From the NCBI GenBank assembly GCA_002778965.1, contig PEXX01000037.1, positions 1 to 32,378 on the forward strand: DNA of 32,378 bases, written 5' to 3'. This document shows positions 9,208-19,288 of this stretch, piece by piece. How positions within the stretch are numbered: the stretch's first letter is position 1; each line of letters opens with the position of its first letter. A program made the position numbers and the translations under genes. Under the pieces are notes generated by a model. It was not told where the DNA came from. It ran no database searches and saw only the letters and a list, made by a program, of their open reading frames with translations. This DNA comes from Candidatus Kuenenbacteria bacterium CG08_land_8_20_14_0_20_37_23 (GTDB taxonomy: Bacteria > Patescibacteriota > Patescibacteriia > UBA2196 > GWA2-42-15).

Positions 9208-11145
9208 ATGTCAAAAATATTAGGTATAGATCTTGGCACGACAAATAGCGCCATGGCCATAATCGAGGGTGGCAAGCCAAAAATTCTCGAAAACAAAGAA
9301 GGCAATAGAACAACACCTTCAGTCGTTGCTATTGCTAAAAATAGTGAACGTCTGATTGGCCAGTCTGCTAAAAGGCAGGCAGTCACTAATCCTATAAACA
9401 CACTATTTTCCATAAAACGTCTAATTGGCCGTCGTTTTGATGATCCAGAGGTGCAACGGGACATCAAGCTTTTCCCTTTCAAAATCAAACAAGCCGGTGT
9501 GGGCATAAAAATTGAATTAAATGGCAAGGACCGCACTCCGCAGGAAATTTCCGCTATGATTTTGCAGAAATTGAAGGCCGACGCAGAAGAAAAACTGGGT
9601 GAGAAAATAACCGAAGCGATTATTACCGTGCCGGCATATTTTGATGACGCTCAAAGGCAGGCTACGATTGAAGCCGGTAAGATTTCCGGTTTGACAGTAA
9701 AAAGAATTATTAATGAGCCTACGGCCGCTGCCTTGGCTTATGGATTTGACAAAAAGAAAGGCCAGCAGATCGCGGTTTATGATCTTGGCGGAGGCACCTT
9801 TGATATATCAATTCTTGATATTTCCGAAGATACCGTGGAAGTTAAATCAACTAACGGAGATACTCATCTTGGCGGTGACGATTTTGATCAGGTAATTATT
9901 GAATGGATTTTGAATGAGTTTAAAAAAGACCAGGGGGTGGATATCGGCAAAGATCCTTTGGCTTTACAAAGAGTTAAGGAAGCCGCTGAAAAAGCCAAAA
10001 TTGAATTATCCACTTCTCAAGAAACTGAAATAAATCAGCCATTTATCACACAGGGAACAGACGGGCCAAAACACCTTGTAATGAAGATGACGCGAGCCAA
10101 GCTGGAAGAATTAGTTGGTGATTTGGTAGATAAAACAATGGATCCAGTTAAACAAGCTTTTAAGGATGCTGGGATTGGAGTAAAAGACATTGATGAAGTG
10201 GTTATGGTCGGTGGTATGACGAGAATGCCTATGGTATTGAAAAAAGTGGAAGAGTTTTTTGGCAAAAAGCCTCATATCGGAGTCAATCCGGATGAAGTGG
10301 TTGCCGCTGGTGCCGCTGTCCAAGCTGGAGTTTTACAAGGTGATGTAAAAGATGTGCTTCTGCTTGATGTTACGCCATTGACCCTTGGCATTGAAACTCT
10401 CGGTGGGGTAAGAACTCCTTTGATTGATAGAAATACGACAATTCCAACTTCAAAATCTCAAATTTTTTCCACTGCGGCCGACAGCCAACCTTCAGTGGAA
10501 ATTCATGTCCTCCAAGGCGAGCGCGAAATGGCCTCTGATAATAAAACTTTGGGTAGGTTTATACTTGACGGCATCCCTCCAGCGCCCAGAGGCGTTCCGC
10601 AGATTGAGGTTGGTTTTGATATTGATGTCAATGGCGTTTTGAGTGTTAAAGCTCAAGACAAGGCGACAGGTAAAGAGCAGAAAATTACAATCACCGCTTC
10701 CACTGGGCTTTCCAAAGACGAGGTTGATCGTATGAAAAAAGACGCTGAAAAACATGCCGAAGAAGATAAAAAAAAGAAAGATGGGATTGAAACAAAAAAC
10801 ATAGCTGAAACTTTGATTTATTCTACTGAAAAATCGATGCGCGATTTGGGTGGCAAGGTAGACGCTGATTTAAAGAAAAAAGTTGAAGAGAAAATTGAGT
10901 CTTTGAAAAAAGTTAAAGATAGCGATGATATTGAAGCAATAAAAAAGGCGACAGGAGAATTATCGCAAGAAGCGCAGAAGATAGGGGAGATGATATACAA
11001 GAAAGAGCAGACAAAAGCTCAAGCCGGCCAAACTGGTCAGCAAGATAAGCAAGCAGCTGACGGCAAACAACAATCAACGAGCGAAAAAAAGAAAGCGGAA
11101 GAGGGAGAATTTGAAGAGGTTAAATCCGACAAGAATAGAGATTGA
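9208..11145 (+). CDS. dnaK: Chaperone DnaK (Hsp70)
   Basis: 645 aa; [43 protein letters not shown]. Confidence 0.98.
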   Translation: MSKILGIDLGTTNSAMAIIEGGKPKILENKEGNRTTPSVVAIAKNSERLIGQSAKRQAVTNPINTLFSIKRLIGRRFDDPEVQRDIKLFPFKIKQAGVGIKIELNGKDRTPQEISAMILQKLKADAEEKLGEKITEAIITVPAYFDDAQRQATIEAGKISGLTVKRIINEPTAAALAYGFDKKKGQQIAVYDLGGGTFDISILDISEDTVEVKSTNGDTHLGGDDFDQVIIEWILNEFKKDQGVDIGKDPLALQRVKEAAEKAKIELSTSQETEINQPFITQGTDGPKHLVMKMTRAKLEELVGDLVDKTMDPVKQAFKDAGIGVKDIDEVVMVGGMTRMPMVLKKVEEFFGKKPHIGVNPDEVVAAGAAVQAGVLQGDVKDVLLLDVTPLTLGIETLGGVRTPLIDRNTTIPTSKSQIFSTAADSQPSVEIHVLQGEREMASDNKTLGRFILDGIPPAPRGVPQIEVGFDIDVNGVLSVKAQDKATGKEQKITITASTGLSKDEVDRMKKDAEKHAEEDKKKKDGIETKNIAETLIYSTEKSMRDLGGKVDADLKKKVEEKIESLKKVKDSDDIEAIKKATGELSQEAQKIGEMIYKKEQTKAQAGQTGQQDKQAADGKQQSTSEKKKAEEGEFEEVKSDKNRD

Positions 11146-11312
11146 ATCAGAAGTAAAAGATTATTTAACCAAATAAAGAAAGACAATAAGTGATTAGTAA
11201 ATCAGCCGGTTGATAACTAAATAATTAGTAAAGCGGCCCGATTTATATTGGGTCGTTAGTTTAAAAATTAAATTTTAAGTTTTTTTAAAATTATTAAAAA
11301 TTTTATAACAAT

Positions 11313-11627
11313 ATGCAAAACCAGCAGCCGAATCAACAAGGTAGCCAGCGTAAAATACAGATCAAAGTATCTGATGATGTGTTAAAGGGCGCTTATGCTA
11401 ACGCCATGCAGGTGCTTCATACCAAAGAAGAGTTCATATTGGATTTTATGAATCTTTCGCCTCACCAAAGCGTAGGTATTATCAATTCTCGTGTTATAAT
11501 GTCTCCGGGCCATTTTAAACGCGTAATTTTGGCATTACAGGACAACCTCAAAAAATATGAGAGCGGTTTTGGCAAGATTGAAGAAGCCGAGGCTCCAAGT
11601 AATGAATTGGGATTTAAAGCCAATTAA
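11313..11627 (+). CDS. DUF3467 domain-containing protein
   Basis: 104 aa; IQIKVSDDVLKGAYANAMQVLHTKEEFILDFMNLSPHQSVGIINSRVIMSPGHFKRVILALQDNLKKYE. Confidence 0.85.
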   Translation: MQNQQPNQQGSQRKIQIKVSDDVLKGAYANAMQVLHTKEEFILDFMNLSPHQSVGIINSRVIMSPGHFKRVILALQDNLKKYESGFGKIEEAEAPSNELGFKAN

Positions 11628-11772
11628 CCGCGAAAAAATTAGAAACAAACAAGTTCCGAATTGACTTTGACTGGCTCTGACCAATTTTCCCAAAAATTTG
11701 TATTTTAGATTTATTCTGAAATTGGTTATTCTCGCTCACTCAATGGAAATAACCGGAGATTACAACGTTTTT

Positions 11773-12903
11773 ATGTCTAAAGATTACTATAACATTCTTG
11801 GCGTTTCAAAATCCGCCACTCAAGAAGAAATAAAAAAATCCTTTCGCAAGAAAGCTCACGAATATCATCCCGATAAGAGTACTGGTGACGAAGCAAAGTT
11901 CAAGGAAATAAATGAAGCTTATCAAACCTTGGGTAATGGGGAAAAACGCAAACAGTATGATCAATTTGGCCAGACTTTTGGCAATAGTCAGGGGTTTGGC
12001 TACGGCGGACAAGGATTTAGCGGTCAAGGATTTAATTGGCAGGATTTTGCAAGTCAGGCAGGTGGCCAGTCTGGCGGCTTTAGGACAAATGTCAATTTTG
12101 AGGATTTTGATCTAGGTGATATTTTTGGGGATTTTTTTGGTGGTAGTTTTTCAAGAAAATCAACGAGAAAGACTTCTGTTCGTGGCAGTGATTTGGAATA
12201 TAGAATGGAAATAGATATTCGCGATTCGGCTTTTGGCGCTGAAAAAGTGATCAATATTGAAAAGGATAATATTTGTAATAATTGTCATGGCAAAGGATAT
12301 GATGCCAGCGCAAAAATAATTACTTGTCCCGAGTGTCGTGGAAAGGGTTATACATTTGAAAATCAAAGAACAATTTTTGGTGCGTTCCAAAGTCAGCGAG
12401 CTTGTCCGACATGTCAGGGAGAAGGCAAAAAGCCGGATAAATTTTGTTTCAAGTGCCATGGCATGGGCAAATTGAGAGAAAGAAGCCAGCTCAAAATAAA
12501 AATTCCAGCCGGCATTAATGAAGGTGAAAGCATAAAATTGTCAGGACAGGGAGAAGCTGGCACAAAAGGCGGGCTTAACGGAGATTTATATATAACCTTT
12601 AGAATTAAGCCAGATTGGAAATTCAAGCGCGCCAACTATGATATTTTGAGTAAAGAAGAAATAAACATTGTGCAAGCTTCTTTGGGAGATAAAATAGAGG
12701 TTGCCACGCTCAACGGCAGTGTGCGTTTGAAAATTCCTGCTGGTATTGAATCAGGAAAAATTTTTAAACTGTCCGGCATGGGAACAGAAAAATTGCACGG
12801 TCGCGGCAATGGTGACCAGCTTGTTGAAATTATTATCAAAACGCCAAAAAACATATCGCGCAAAGCAAAAAAACTTTTGGAAGAATTAAGAAGTGAGGTT
12901 TAA
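11773..12903 (+). CDS. dnaJ: Chaperone DnaJ
   Basis: J domain MSKDYYNILGVSKSATQEEIKKSFRKKAHEYHPDK with HPD; G/F region; CxxCxGxG zinc motifs. Start refined from track 11698 to the Met at 11773. Confidence 0.95.
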   Translation: MSKDYYNILGVSKSATQEEIKKSFRKKAHEYHPDKSTGDEAKFKEINEAYQTLGNGEKRKQYDQFGQTFGNSQGFGYGGQGFSGQGFNWQDFASQAGGQSGGFRTNVNFEDFDLGDIFGDFFGGSFSRKSTRKTSVRGSDLEYRMEIDIRDSAFGAEKVINIEKDNICNNCHGKGYDASAKIITCPECRGKGYTFENQRTIFGAFQSQRACPTCQGEGKKPDKFCFKCHGMGKLRERSQLKIKIPAGINEGESIKLSGQGEAGTKGGLNGDLYITFRIKPDWKFKRANYDILSKEEINIVQASLGDKIEVATLNGSVRLKIPAGIESGKIFKLSGMGTEKLHGRGNGDQLVEIIIKTPKNISRKAKKLLEELRSEV

Positions 12904-12961
12904 TGACCAAGAAAAATTGGAATTTTTTGGTGAATAAAGACTTGCAAAGCATGAGGGAAGG

Positions 12962-13537
12962 CTATTGATTTTTAATGTTATTTGTAGTAATGAAATTATC
13001 AATATTTTTTTGATAGATTGCTATTTCTTTTTTTAATTTAATTAATAATTTTTTCAGCCCGAGTTTGTTTTGTGAAAAATTTTTAAATATTTCAACTTCA
13101 TAAAATCGTTTTATTTTCTGGTTGTAAGTGGTCTTATTTTTGACAATATCGCAATCCATGCCATTATGATCAATAATTATTTCCCCGTTGGCAGCATACC
13201 AAAATGGGAACACTTGGCAAATTAGAGGTCTAACCTTGTAAATTGTACAATGGCCCATTTTTGAAAGAAAGAAACAGGATCCATCTTTTTTTCTTTTAAG
13301 TTGTAAAATTTTTTCATCTCTAGACGCGAGATCATAATAGTAGTTGTGTATTTTTTTTATGTATAATTTAGTTTTTTTGTCTTTTGCGCTTAGTTTCCCG
13401 TAGATTATTATTTTTTTGATTGGTGCATTTAAAGATTTCGCTATTCTCACAGCGTCTTTTAATGTTATAAATTTAATATAATCAGATCTGCAGCAATCTT
13501 CTTTTCTTTTGGCGCATTCTGAACAGAAATTAGACAT
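12962..13537 (-). CDS. YkgJ-family cysteine cluster protein
   Basis: Cys pattern CSECAKRKEDCC ... DGSCFFLSKMGHCTIYKVRPLICQVFPF. Track start 13555 is a TTG; ATG at 13537 preferred. Confidence 0.75.
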   Translation of the reverse strand: MSNFCSECAKRKEDCCRSDYIKFITLKDAVRIAKSLNAPIKKIIIYGKLSAKDKKTKLYIKKIHNYYYDLASRDEKILQLKRKKDGSCFFLSKMGHCTIYKVRPLICQVFPFWYAANGEIIIDHNGMDCDIVKNKTTYNQKIKRFYEVEIFKNFSQNKLGLKKLLIKLKKEIAIYQKNIDNFITTNNIKNQ

Positions 13538-13576
13538 ACAAGGCTTTTTATTCAATAATCATAAATTTGTTTTTTT

Positions 13577-13626
13577 GTTTTGGATTTTGGGCAGAGGGGT
13601 AGGGGTGAATGCCCAAAATCCAAAAC
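13577..13626. repeat. 17-bp perfect inverted repeat with G-run loop
   Basis: GTTTTGGATTTTGGGCA (13577-13593) - GAGGGGTAGGGGTGAA - TGCCCAAAATCCAAAAC (13610-13626). Confidence 0.9.
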
Positions 13627-13629
13627 TCC

Positions 13630-14040
13630 TTATTCTTTTTTACTGAATGTAAAAATCCATATTTTCCTTATAAAATACAAAATAATAAAAGTAAATCCTA
13701 AAATAATTATTTTATTTAGCCAAACGAAAGAAATAAAATTATTAAGGAATAAGAGAAGCGGCCCTGAAATTGCTATACTGATTACAGAAATTATCAGAGA
13801 AGAAATATAGGTTTTTTCAAATTTTTGATTATGCTTAAAAATTTTGTAATGCTGCCAGATATGATTGTGTGTAAAGCCTGCCAGAGACCCAAGCCATTGA
13901 GAAATTAATATTGAAGTTTTCGAATATAAAGCTAGGTAGAAAATCGCAAAGTCAACGACAGCGCCTAGTAAGCCAACCAAGACATAAGCGATCATTTCTT
14001 TTTGCAAAGCAGTATTTTTAATTATGTTGTTTAATTTCAT
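13630..14040 (-). CDS. GtrA family membrane protein
   Basis: 136 aa, four hydrophobic helices; YVLVGLLGAVVDFAIFYL ... GSLAGFTHNHIWQHYKIF. Confidence 0.85.
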   Translation of the reverse strand: MKLNNIIKNTALQKEMIAYVLVGLLGAVVDFAIFYLALYSKTSILISQWLGSLAGFTHNHIWQHYKIFKHNQKFEKTYISSLIISVISIAISGPLLLFLNNFISFVWLNKIIILGFTFIILYFIRKIWIFTFSKKE

Positions 14041-16147
14041 ATCGTCTTATTTGAGGATTCCAATACATTAAAATCTCGCGTGGCTCCAACGTCTCATCGG
14101 AATTTTTTTCGAGAAAATTAATATCAGATTCATTGATGTTGGCAATTATTGAAGCTGCGCCTATTATGTGAGCATTATTTGCAGTGAATGGATGATCCCA
14201 CCGAACTAAAATTTTATCAGGATTTATTTTATTGATTGTTTGCATTGTCTCAGTTAATGATCTGCCAGTATTGTAAACATATTCGTATTCTGTTGAAATA
14301 GCTTTCTCCACAATGAACAGTTGGGCGAAAATACTTATGACTACAAAGTAAATTAAACCGCTGATTATATATCGAGATTTATTTTGAGTAATCAGGTATT
14401 GCAAAATAGCAGTCAGGATAATAATCGCTCCAATTCTTGGTAAATAGTTATATCTTGAAGCTAGTGGTTCCCACCACGATTCTGCTTTAAAGAAAATGAA
14501 TGGGCTTATACTAACTAACAGCCAAAAGAATCCAAACCAGATTAATTTAAGCTTTTTGAATTTGAATAGTATAAAGGAAAAGATACTAGTTGCAACTAAC
14601 CATAAAAGCCCCGCGATCCACGCGGACGATATATTAAAAAGTGAAATAGGAATAAAATTGTCCATGAGAATAAATGGAATTCTAAAAAATGTAGCAAAAT
14701 TAATACCATAAACACCTGTCTGAACCCATATACTAGATTTTTGCCAAAAAAATTGTTGGTATAAGTATATAATTGATAATAAAATTATACCTCCCCAAAA
14801 AATCAAGTGAGTCTTTTTTAACTTTCTTTTGTTTTCAATTTTGTAATATATAAATGTTGCAAAAAGTAGTGCCGGGGTGATAATGGCAGATTCCTTTGTC
14901 CCCAAAGCTAGTACAAAAGAAACAAAAGAAAGAATTAAATAAAATATTTTTTCGGTAGATAAATATTTGTAAAAACTAACCAGACAAATAAGAATAAAAA
15001 GACTAACAAGGGAATGCATGTTTGCGCTTATCCACACTAAAGGTTCATATGCCGTTCCCGCAAAAGCAACTAAACAGCTAGTAATAATAGAAATTAATTT
15101 CGATTTGCTTAATTGCCAGACGAAAATGCCCGCTAGCAATGAAACCAAAATATGAATACCTACGCCAATTAGAAATAATGGCTGAGGATTATAACCACTA
15201 ATAGAATACATTAATGAATAAAAAGCGTTCATCATGGGCGAATAAAATGTGGACATTCTGAAAGTAAGTATATTATGCAAAGAATTGTCGATCTTTTGTC
15301 CGTGCCAAAGCCAAGTAAAATCGTCAGAAAATAAGTAGCCCTTAAAAATAACCCAGCCGAAAACTGCAAAGCTAATCGCGGTCGACACAAGAATTAATTT
15401 TAAGATTAATTTTTTAAAATTTATGGATTTGAGGCGTTCGGAAATGCTTATTGTATCCAAAATATACCGAACCCCATCTTTCCAGGTAATACTTGATTTA
15501 TTTTTGTGCTCAAAAATTACAGGTAGGGTTTTTACTCTGTGTTTATTTTGCAAGGCGGAAATTATAAGCTCAATGTCAAAAGCAAATCTATTTTCCTTAA
15601 TTTTGGGTAGAATGTCTCTTGCTATTATTTTTTTGAAGAATTTAAAACCGTATTGTGTATCAAGATTTGGTAGTGATAGAAAAGAATTGACAATACGGCG
15701 TAGCAATAATGAGAAAAAAGAGCTGATTTTGGCGTAGGCAGAAGCGTTTTTATTTTTTTGTCTTTGTCCGATAACTATTTCAAATTCAGAATCCTCCAAT
15801 ATTGAAATCGCTCGTTCAGTCAATTCTGGTTTGAAAGACAAATCAGCATCTACAAATCCATAAAATTCTGAATCTATTGTTTCGCAACCTCGTTTGATAG
15901 CCGCGCCTTTCCCTCGATTTTGCTCATAACTTATTGTTTTAACTGTTATATTACCATTCGAAAAATTTTCTAATTCTGTAATTACATTCTTTGTTTTATC
16001 CAAACTTCCGTCATTAACTAAAATTATAACTATTTTTTTATCCTCAAAGTGTGGATTTTTTTGAAAATAGTTAAAATATTCAACAAAAGTTGATTTAATT
16101 TTATATTCTTCATTATAGCTTGGAATAATTAATGCTAAATAAAACAT
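14018..16147 (-). CDS. Glycosyltransferase family 2 (DPM1-like) fused to a polytopic membrane region
   Basis: 709 aa; LALIIPSYNEEYKI, VNDGSLDKT, FVDADLSFKPE GT2 motifs, then many TM segments; overlaps gtrA by 23 nt. Confidence 0.85.
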   Translation of the reverse strand: MFYLALIIPSYNEEYKIKSTFVEYFNYFQKNPHFEDKKIVIILVNDGSLDKTKNVITELENFSNGNITVKTISYEQNRGKGAAIKRGCETIDSEFYGFVDADLSFKPELTERAISILEDSEFEIVIGQRQKNKNASAYAKISSFFSLLLRRIVNSFLSLPNLDTQYGFKFFKKIIARDILPKIKENRFAFDIELIISALQNKHRVKTLPVIFEHKNKSSITWKDGVRYILDTISISERLKSINFKKLILKLILVSTAISFAVFGWVIFKGYLFSDDFTWLWHGQKIDNSLHNILTFRMSTFYSPMMNAFYSLMYSISGYNPQPLFLIGVGIHILVSLLAGIFVWQLSKSKLISIITSCLVAFAGTAYEPLVWISANMHSLVSLFILICLVSFYKYLSTEKIFYLILSFVSFVLALGTKESAIITPALLFATFIYYKIENKRKLKKTHLIFWGGIILLSIIYLYQQFFWQKSSIWVQTGVYGINFATFFRIPFILMDNFIPISLFNISSAWIAGLLWLVATSIFSFILFKFKKLKLIWFGFFWLLVSISPFIFFKAESWWEPLASRYNYLPRIGAIIILTAILQYLITQNKSRYIISGLIYFVVISIFAQLFIVEKAISTEYEYVYNTGRSLTETMQTINKINPDKILVRWDHPFTANNAHIIGAASIIANINESDINFLEKNSDETLEPREILMYWNPQIRRYEIKQHN

Positions 16148-16640
16148 AAGTATTCAAGAAGATTTTCGTAGCGGAGCGGAGAAGACACTTTTTACCCCTT
16201 TCTCACTAGTGTCTCGTTAAAGTAAAATCATCAAGAAAACTTTTGTTTTTACCGATTAAGAATTCACTAGATAATTTATTTAATTTTTTTTCTTATATGA
16301 TTTTTTTAAATATGAAACGCACGAATTTGTGTATTATGCGAGTATTTGATATAATTTTATTAATTTAGTTTCATCCGTTAATGTCTTGATTGTAATTAAA
16401 ATTTAAAAATTATGCAAACCAAATTGCAATCATATTTGAACCAAACTAAAACAGGATTGAAATCAACAAATTACAGTTGAAAGACTATCAGGAATTATTT
16501 GTGATGGTTGTAAGAGTATTTTAACTTTTTAGTTTTTGGCAAAAGTCTTATTAGTTAAAAATCAGATAACAATATAAAGAAATTTTTGTTAAAAAAGCAG
16601 AACCATGGCAAATCAGATCAGGCCATTTATATTTAAATAA

Positions 16641-16748
16641 ATGCCGTTAAGTCTTTTTTATAGGGACGTTTTAAAATTAACAGAAGAGATTAATCTTGAA
16701 TTTTTCAATACCAGCGAGAAGTTGCCTGTAATTTTATCCAGTGGTTAA
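16641..16748 (+). pseudogene. Short coding-like segment, possible remnant of a decayed gene upstream of lepA
   Basis: MPLSLFYRDVLKLTEEINLEFFNTSEKLPVILSSG*; upstream in another frame IEINKLQLKDYQELFVMVVRVF* (~16456-16525); no long ORF in 16148-16801. Confidence 0.25.
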
Positions 16749-16801
16749 AAAGTAATCAATCAGAGTTTGATAAATATTAAAAGTTCGCTGTAATTTCTCG
16801 T

Positions 16802-18613
16802 ATGAATCGCATAAGGAATTTTTGCATTATCGCGCACATAGATCACGGTAAATCAACGCTTGCCGACCGCCTTTTGGAATTGACTGGAACTATTGATAAA
16901 AGAAAAATGAAGGAACAGGTCCTAGATACTATGGACCTGGAGAGAGAACGGGGTATTACCATTAAACTTCAACCAGCGAGGATGAAATATACGATCAATG
17001 GCGAACAGTATGTTTTGAATCTAATTGATACGCCAGGCCATGTTGATTTTTCTTATGAAGTTTCACGATCTCTTGCGGCGGTTGAAGGCGCCTTGCTTGT
17101 TATTGACGCCACTCAAGGTATCCAGGCGCAGACTCTTGCCAATCTTTATTTGGCGCTTGGACAAAATTTGGAGATTATTCCGATTTTAAATAAAATTGAC
17201 TTGCCGGTGGCTGATGTCAAAACAGTTAGTCAAGAAGTTATTCATCTGCTCGGTTGCCGAGAGGAAGACATTTTGTTGGTTTCAGCAAAAACCGGTGAAG
17301 GAGTTGATAAAGTTCTTGAAGCGATTGTAAATCGTATCCCGAATTCTCAAGCCGATTGGCAGAAATCTCTGCAAGCTCTTATTTTTGATTCTAAATTTGA
17401 TGATTATAAAGGAGTGATAGCCTATGTTAGATTGATTAATGGGAACATTAAACCAGGAGATCACGTCAGGTTTATTGAAGTTGGAGTTGACAGCGAAATT
17501 ATTGAAGTCGGCTATTTTTCGCCCGCTATGGTCAAAAGCAACGGATTAAATGCCGGAGAAATCGGATATATAGTCACAGGACTTAAAAATCTTGAAGACT
17601 GTCATGTTGGCGACACAATTTCATCACAAACCCAGAAAGCTAAAGCTTTGCCAGGATACAAGGCAGTAAAACCAATGGTTTTTGCCGGTCTTTTTTGCAA
17701 AGAAGGCAATGACTACAAAGAATTGCGCGAAGCTCTTGCTAAATTAAAACTTACTGATGCTTCTTTGGTTTATGGGCCCGAAGCAAGCCCCGCCCTAGGT
17801 TTTGGATTTCGTTGCGGTTTCCTCGGTCTACTGCATTTGGAAATTGTTCAGGAAAGGATCAAAAGAGAATATGGTTTGGATTTGATAATTACAGTACCTT
17901 CAGTTGCTTACCGAGTCTATTATGCGGGCGATAAAAGCCCGGTGATTATTCACTCGCCACAGGAGCTTGGTAATTTAGCGTCAATAGTTAATATTGAAGA
18001 ACCTTGGGTCAAGGTTGATATTATCACTCCCAAAGAATTCCTGGGTAATATTATGACACTTGTCGCTGAAAAAATGGGAGAGCACAAAAATACGGAATAT
18101 TTATCTGAAAATAGCGCTCTTTTGCATTATCAATTGCCTTTAAGTTCGATTTTGACTGACTTTTATGATAAGCTTAAAAGTGCATCGCGTGGCTATGCGT
18201 CACTAAATTATGAGTTTTTGGATTATCGTCAGGCTGATGTTGAAAGACTTGATATTTTAGTTGCTGAAGAACCGGTTGATGCACTTGCGACTATTGTTTA
18301 CTCCGATTCTGCTTACCAATCGGCTAAGAAAATTGTGAATAGCCTGAAAGATATTTTGCCACGTCAGATGTTTGAAGTTAAAATTCAGGCTTGCCTGGGC
18401 TATCAAAATACAGGCAAAAACAAAGGCGGCAAAATAATTGCTTCTGCGCGCATTCCGGCTATGAGAAAAGACGTTACCGCCAAACTTTACGGTGGTGATG
18501 TTACTCGCAAGAGAAAACTTTTGGAAAAACAGAAAAAAGGAAAGAAAAAAATGAAATCGCTTGGTAAAGTTGATATTCCTGCGGCGGCCTATATTGCTGT
18601 TTTAAAACGTTAG
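16802..18613 (+). CDS. lepA: Elongation factor 4 (LepA)
   Basis: 603 aa; IAHIDHGKSTLADRLLELTGT, DTPGHVDFSYEVSRSLAA, NKIDLP, C-terminal YGGDVTRKRKLLEKQKKGKKKMKSLG. Confidence 0.98.
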   Translation: MNRIRNFCIIAHIDHGKSTLADRLLELTGTIDKRKMKEQVLDTMDLERERGITIKLQPARMKYTINGEQYVLNLIDTPGHVDFSYEVSRSLAAVEGALLVIDATQGIQAQTLANLYLALGQNLEIIPILNKIDLPVADVKTVSQEVIHLLGCREEDILLVSAKTGEGVDKVLEAIVNRIPNSQADWQKSLQALIFDSKFDDYKGVIAYVRLINGNIKPGDHVRFIEVGVDSEIIEVGYFSPAMVKSNGLNAGEIGYIVTGLKNLEDCHVGDTISSQTQKAKALPGYKAVKPMVFAGLFCKEGNDYKELREALAKLKLTDASLVYGPEASPALGFGFRCGFLGLLHLEIVQERIKREYGLDLIITVPSVAYRVYYAGDKSPVIIHSPQELGNLASIVNIEEPWVKVDIITPKEFLGNIMTLVAEKMGEHKNTEYLSENSALLHYQLPLSSILTDFYDKLKSASRGYASLNYEFLDYRQADVERLDILVAEEPVDALATIVYSDSAYQSAKKIVNSLKDILPRQMFEVKIQACLGYQNTGKNKGGKIIASARIPAMRKDVTAKLYGGDVTRKRKLLEKQKKGKKKMKSLGKVDIPAAAYIAVLKR

Positions 18614-18622
18614 TATGATTGT

Positions 18623-18718
18623 ATGAACAAAAAATCAATAAAATTTTTTTGGAGGATATTATGTTTGTTTATTATATTGAGCATGCTTCTGTTTACGGTT
18701 GGTCTTTCTTTTTTCTAA
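18623..18718 (+). CDS. Putative 31-aa single-TM peptide
   Basis: MNKKSIKFFWRILCLFIILSMLLFTVGLSFF* read directly; basic N-terminus plus hydrophobic stretch, 10 nt after lepA stop. Confidence 0.3.
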   Translation: MNKKSIKFFWRILCLFIILSMLLFTVGLSFF

Positions 18719-18760
18719 AGTTATTTATATAGCAGGCGCAAATGATTATTTATCTGATTT

Positions 18761-19147
18761 ATGTACAAAAATCAATACAATTCACATATCAAATTTTTTT
18801 TGAGTTCAAAGACTGTTATCATTGTTTTATTTTTTTTTCTTATTTTTATTGGACGCGCGATTATTAGAGAGAAGAGCCGGCAACAAGACACGCTGAAAAA
18901 TATCAGTACGCTTGAGACTTCTATCAGCCAAATTGAGGAGAGAAATTCGAAGCTAGTTGAAATGGTTAAATTTTTTCGTTCAAGCGATTTTATTGAACGC
19001 GAGGCTCGTGAAAAGTTAAATATGCAAAAACCAGGGGAAAAGGTTGTAATTGTGCCGCGAATCGGTCAAGGAGTTGTTGCTGGTGACTATGCAGATGCTG
19101 AAAATATACCAAATTACCTGCGCTGGTGGCTATATTTTTTTGATTGA
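18761..19147 (+). CDS. Septum formation initiator (FtsB/DivIC) family protein
   Basis: 128 aa; TM then coiled coil and FFRSSDFIEREAREKLNMQKPGEKVVIV. Confidence 0.8.
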   Translation: MYKNQYNSHIKFFLSSKTVIIVLFFFLIFIGRAIIREKSRQQDTLKNISTLETSISQIEERNSKLVEMVKFFRSSDFIEREAREKLNMQKPGEKVVIVPRIGQGVVAGDYADAENIPNYLRWWLYFFD

Positions 19148-19181
19148 CAATTTAAAAATTCAGTTATTTTGAAAATTTTAT

Positions 19182-19207
19182 AACCGCTATTTTCCGGCGG
19201 TTTTTTT
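19182..19207 (+). terminator. Intrinsic terminator after the FtsB/DivIC-like gene
   Basis: AACCGC-tattttccg-GCGGTT followed by T-run. Confidence 0.7.
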
Positions 19208-19288
19208 GTATTTGCGTTTTTTTATTTTTGGCAATTTTTTCAAAATTTATTTTTGCAATTTTTTTAGATCAATCATGCATTGTTTTTT

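Noticed and set aside
9120-9536. 138-aa minus-strand ORF
   Set aside because: Antisense to dnaK start; low-complexity shadow translation
12903-12968. 21-codon ORF (MTKKNWNFLVNKDLQSMREGY) overlapping the dnaJ stop as TAATG
   Set aside because: Too short and converges into the YkgJ-like gene; insufficient evidence
13580-13810. 76-aa plus-strand ORF across the inverted repeat
   Set aside because: Starts within the palindrome and runs antisense to gtrA; no domain signal
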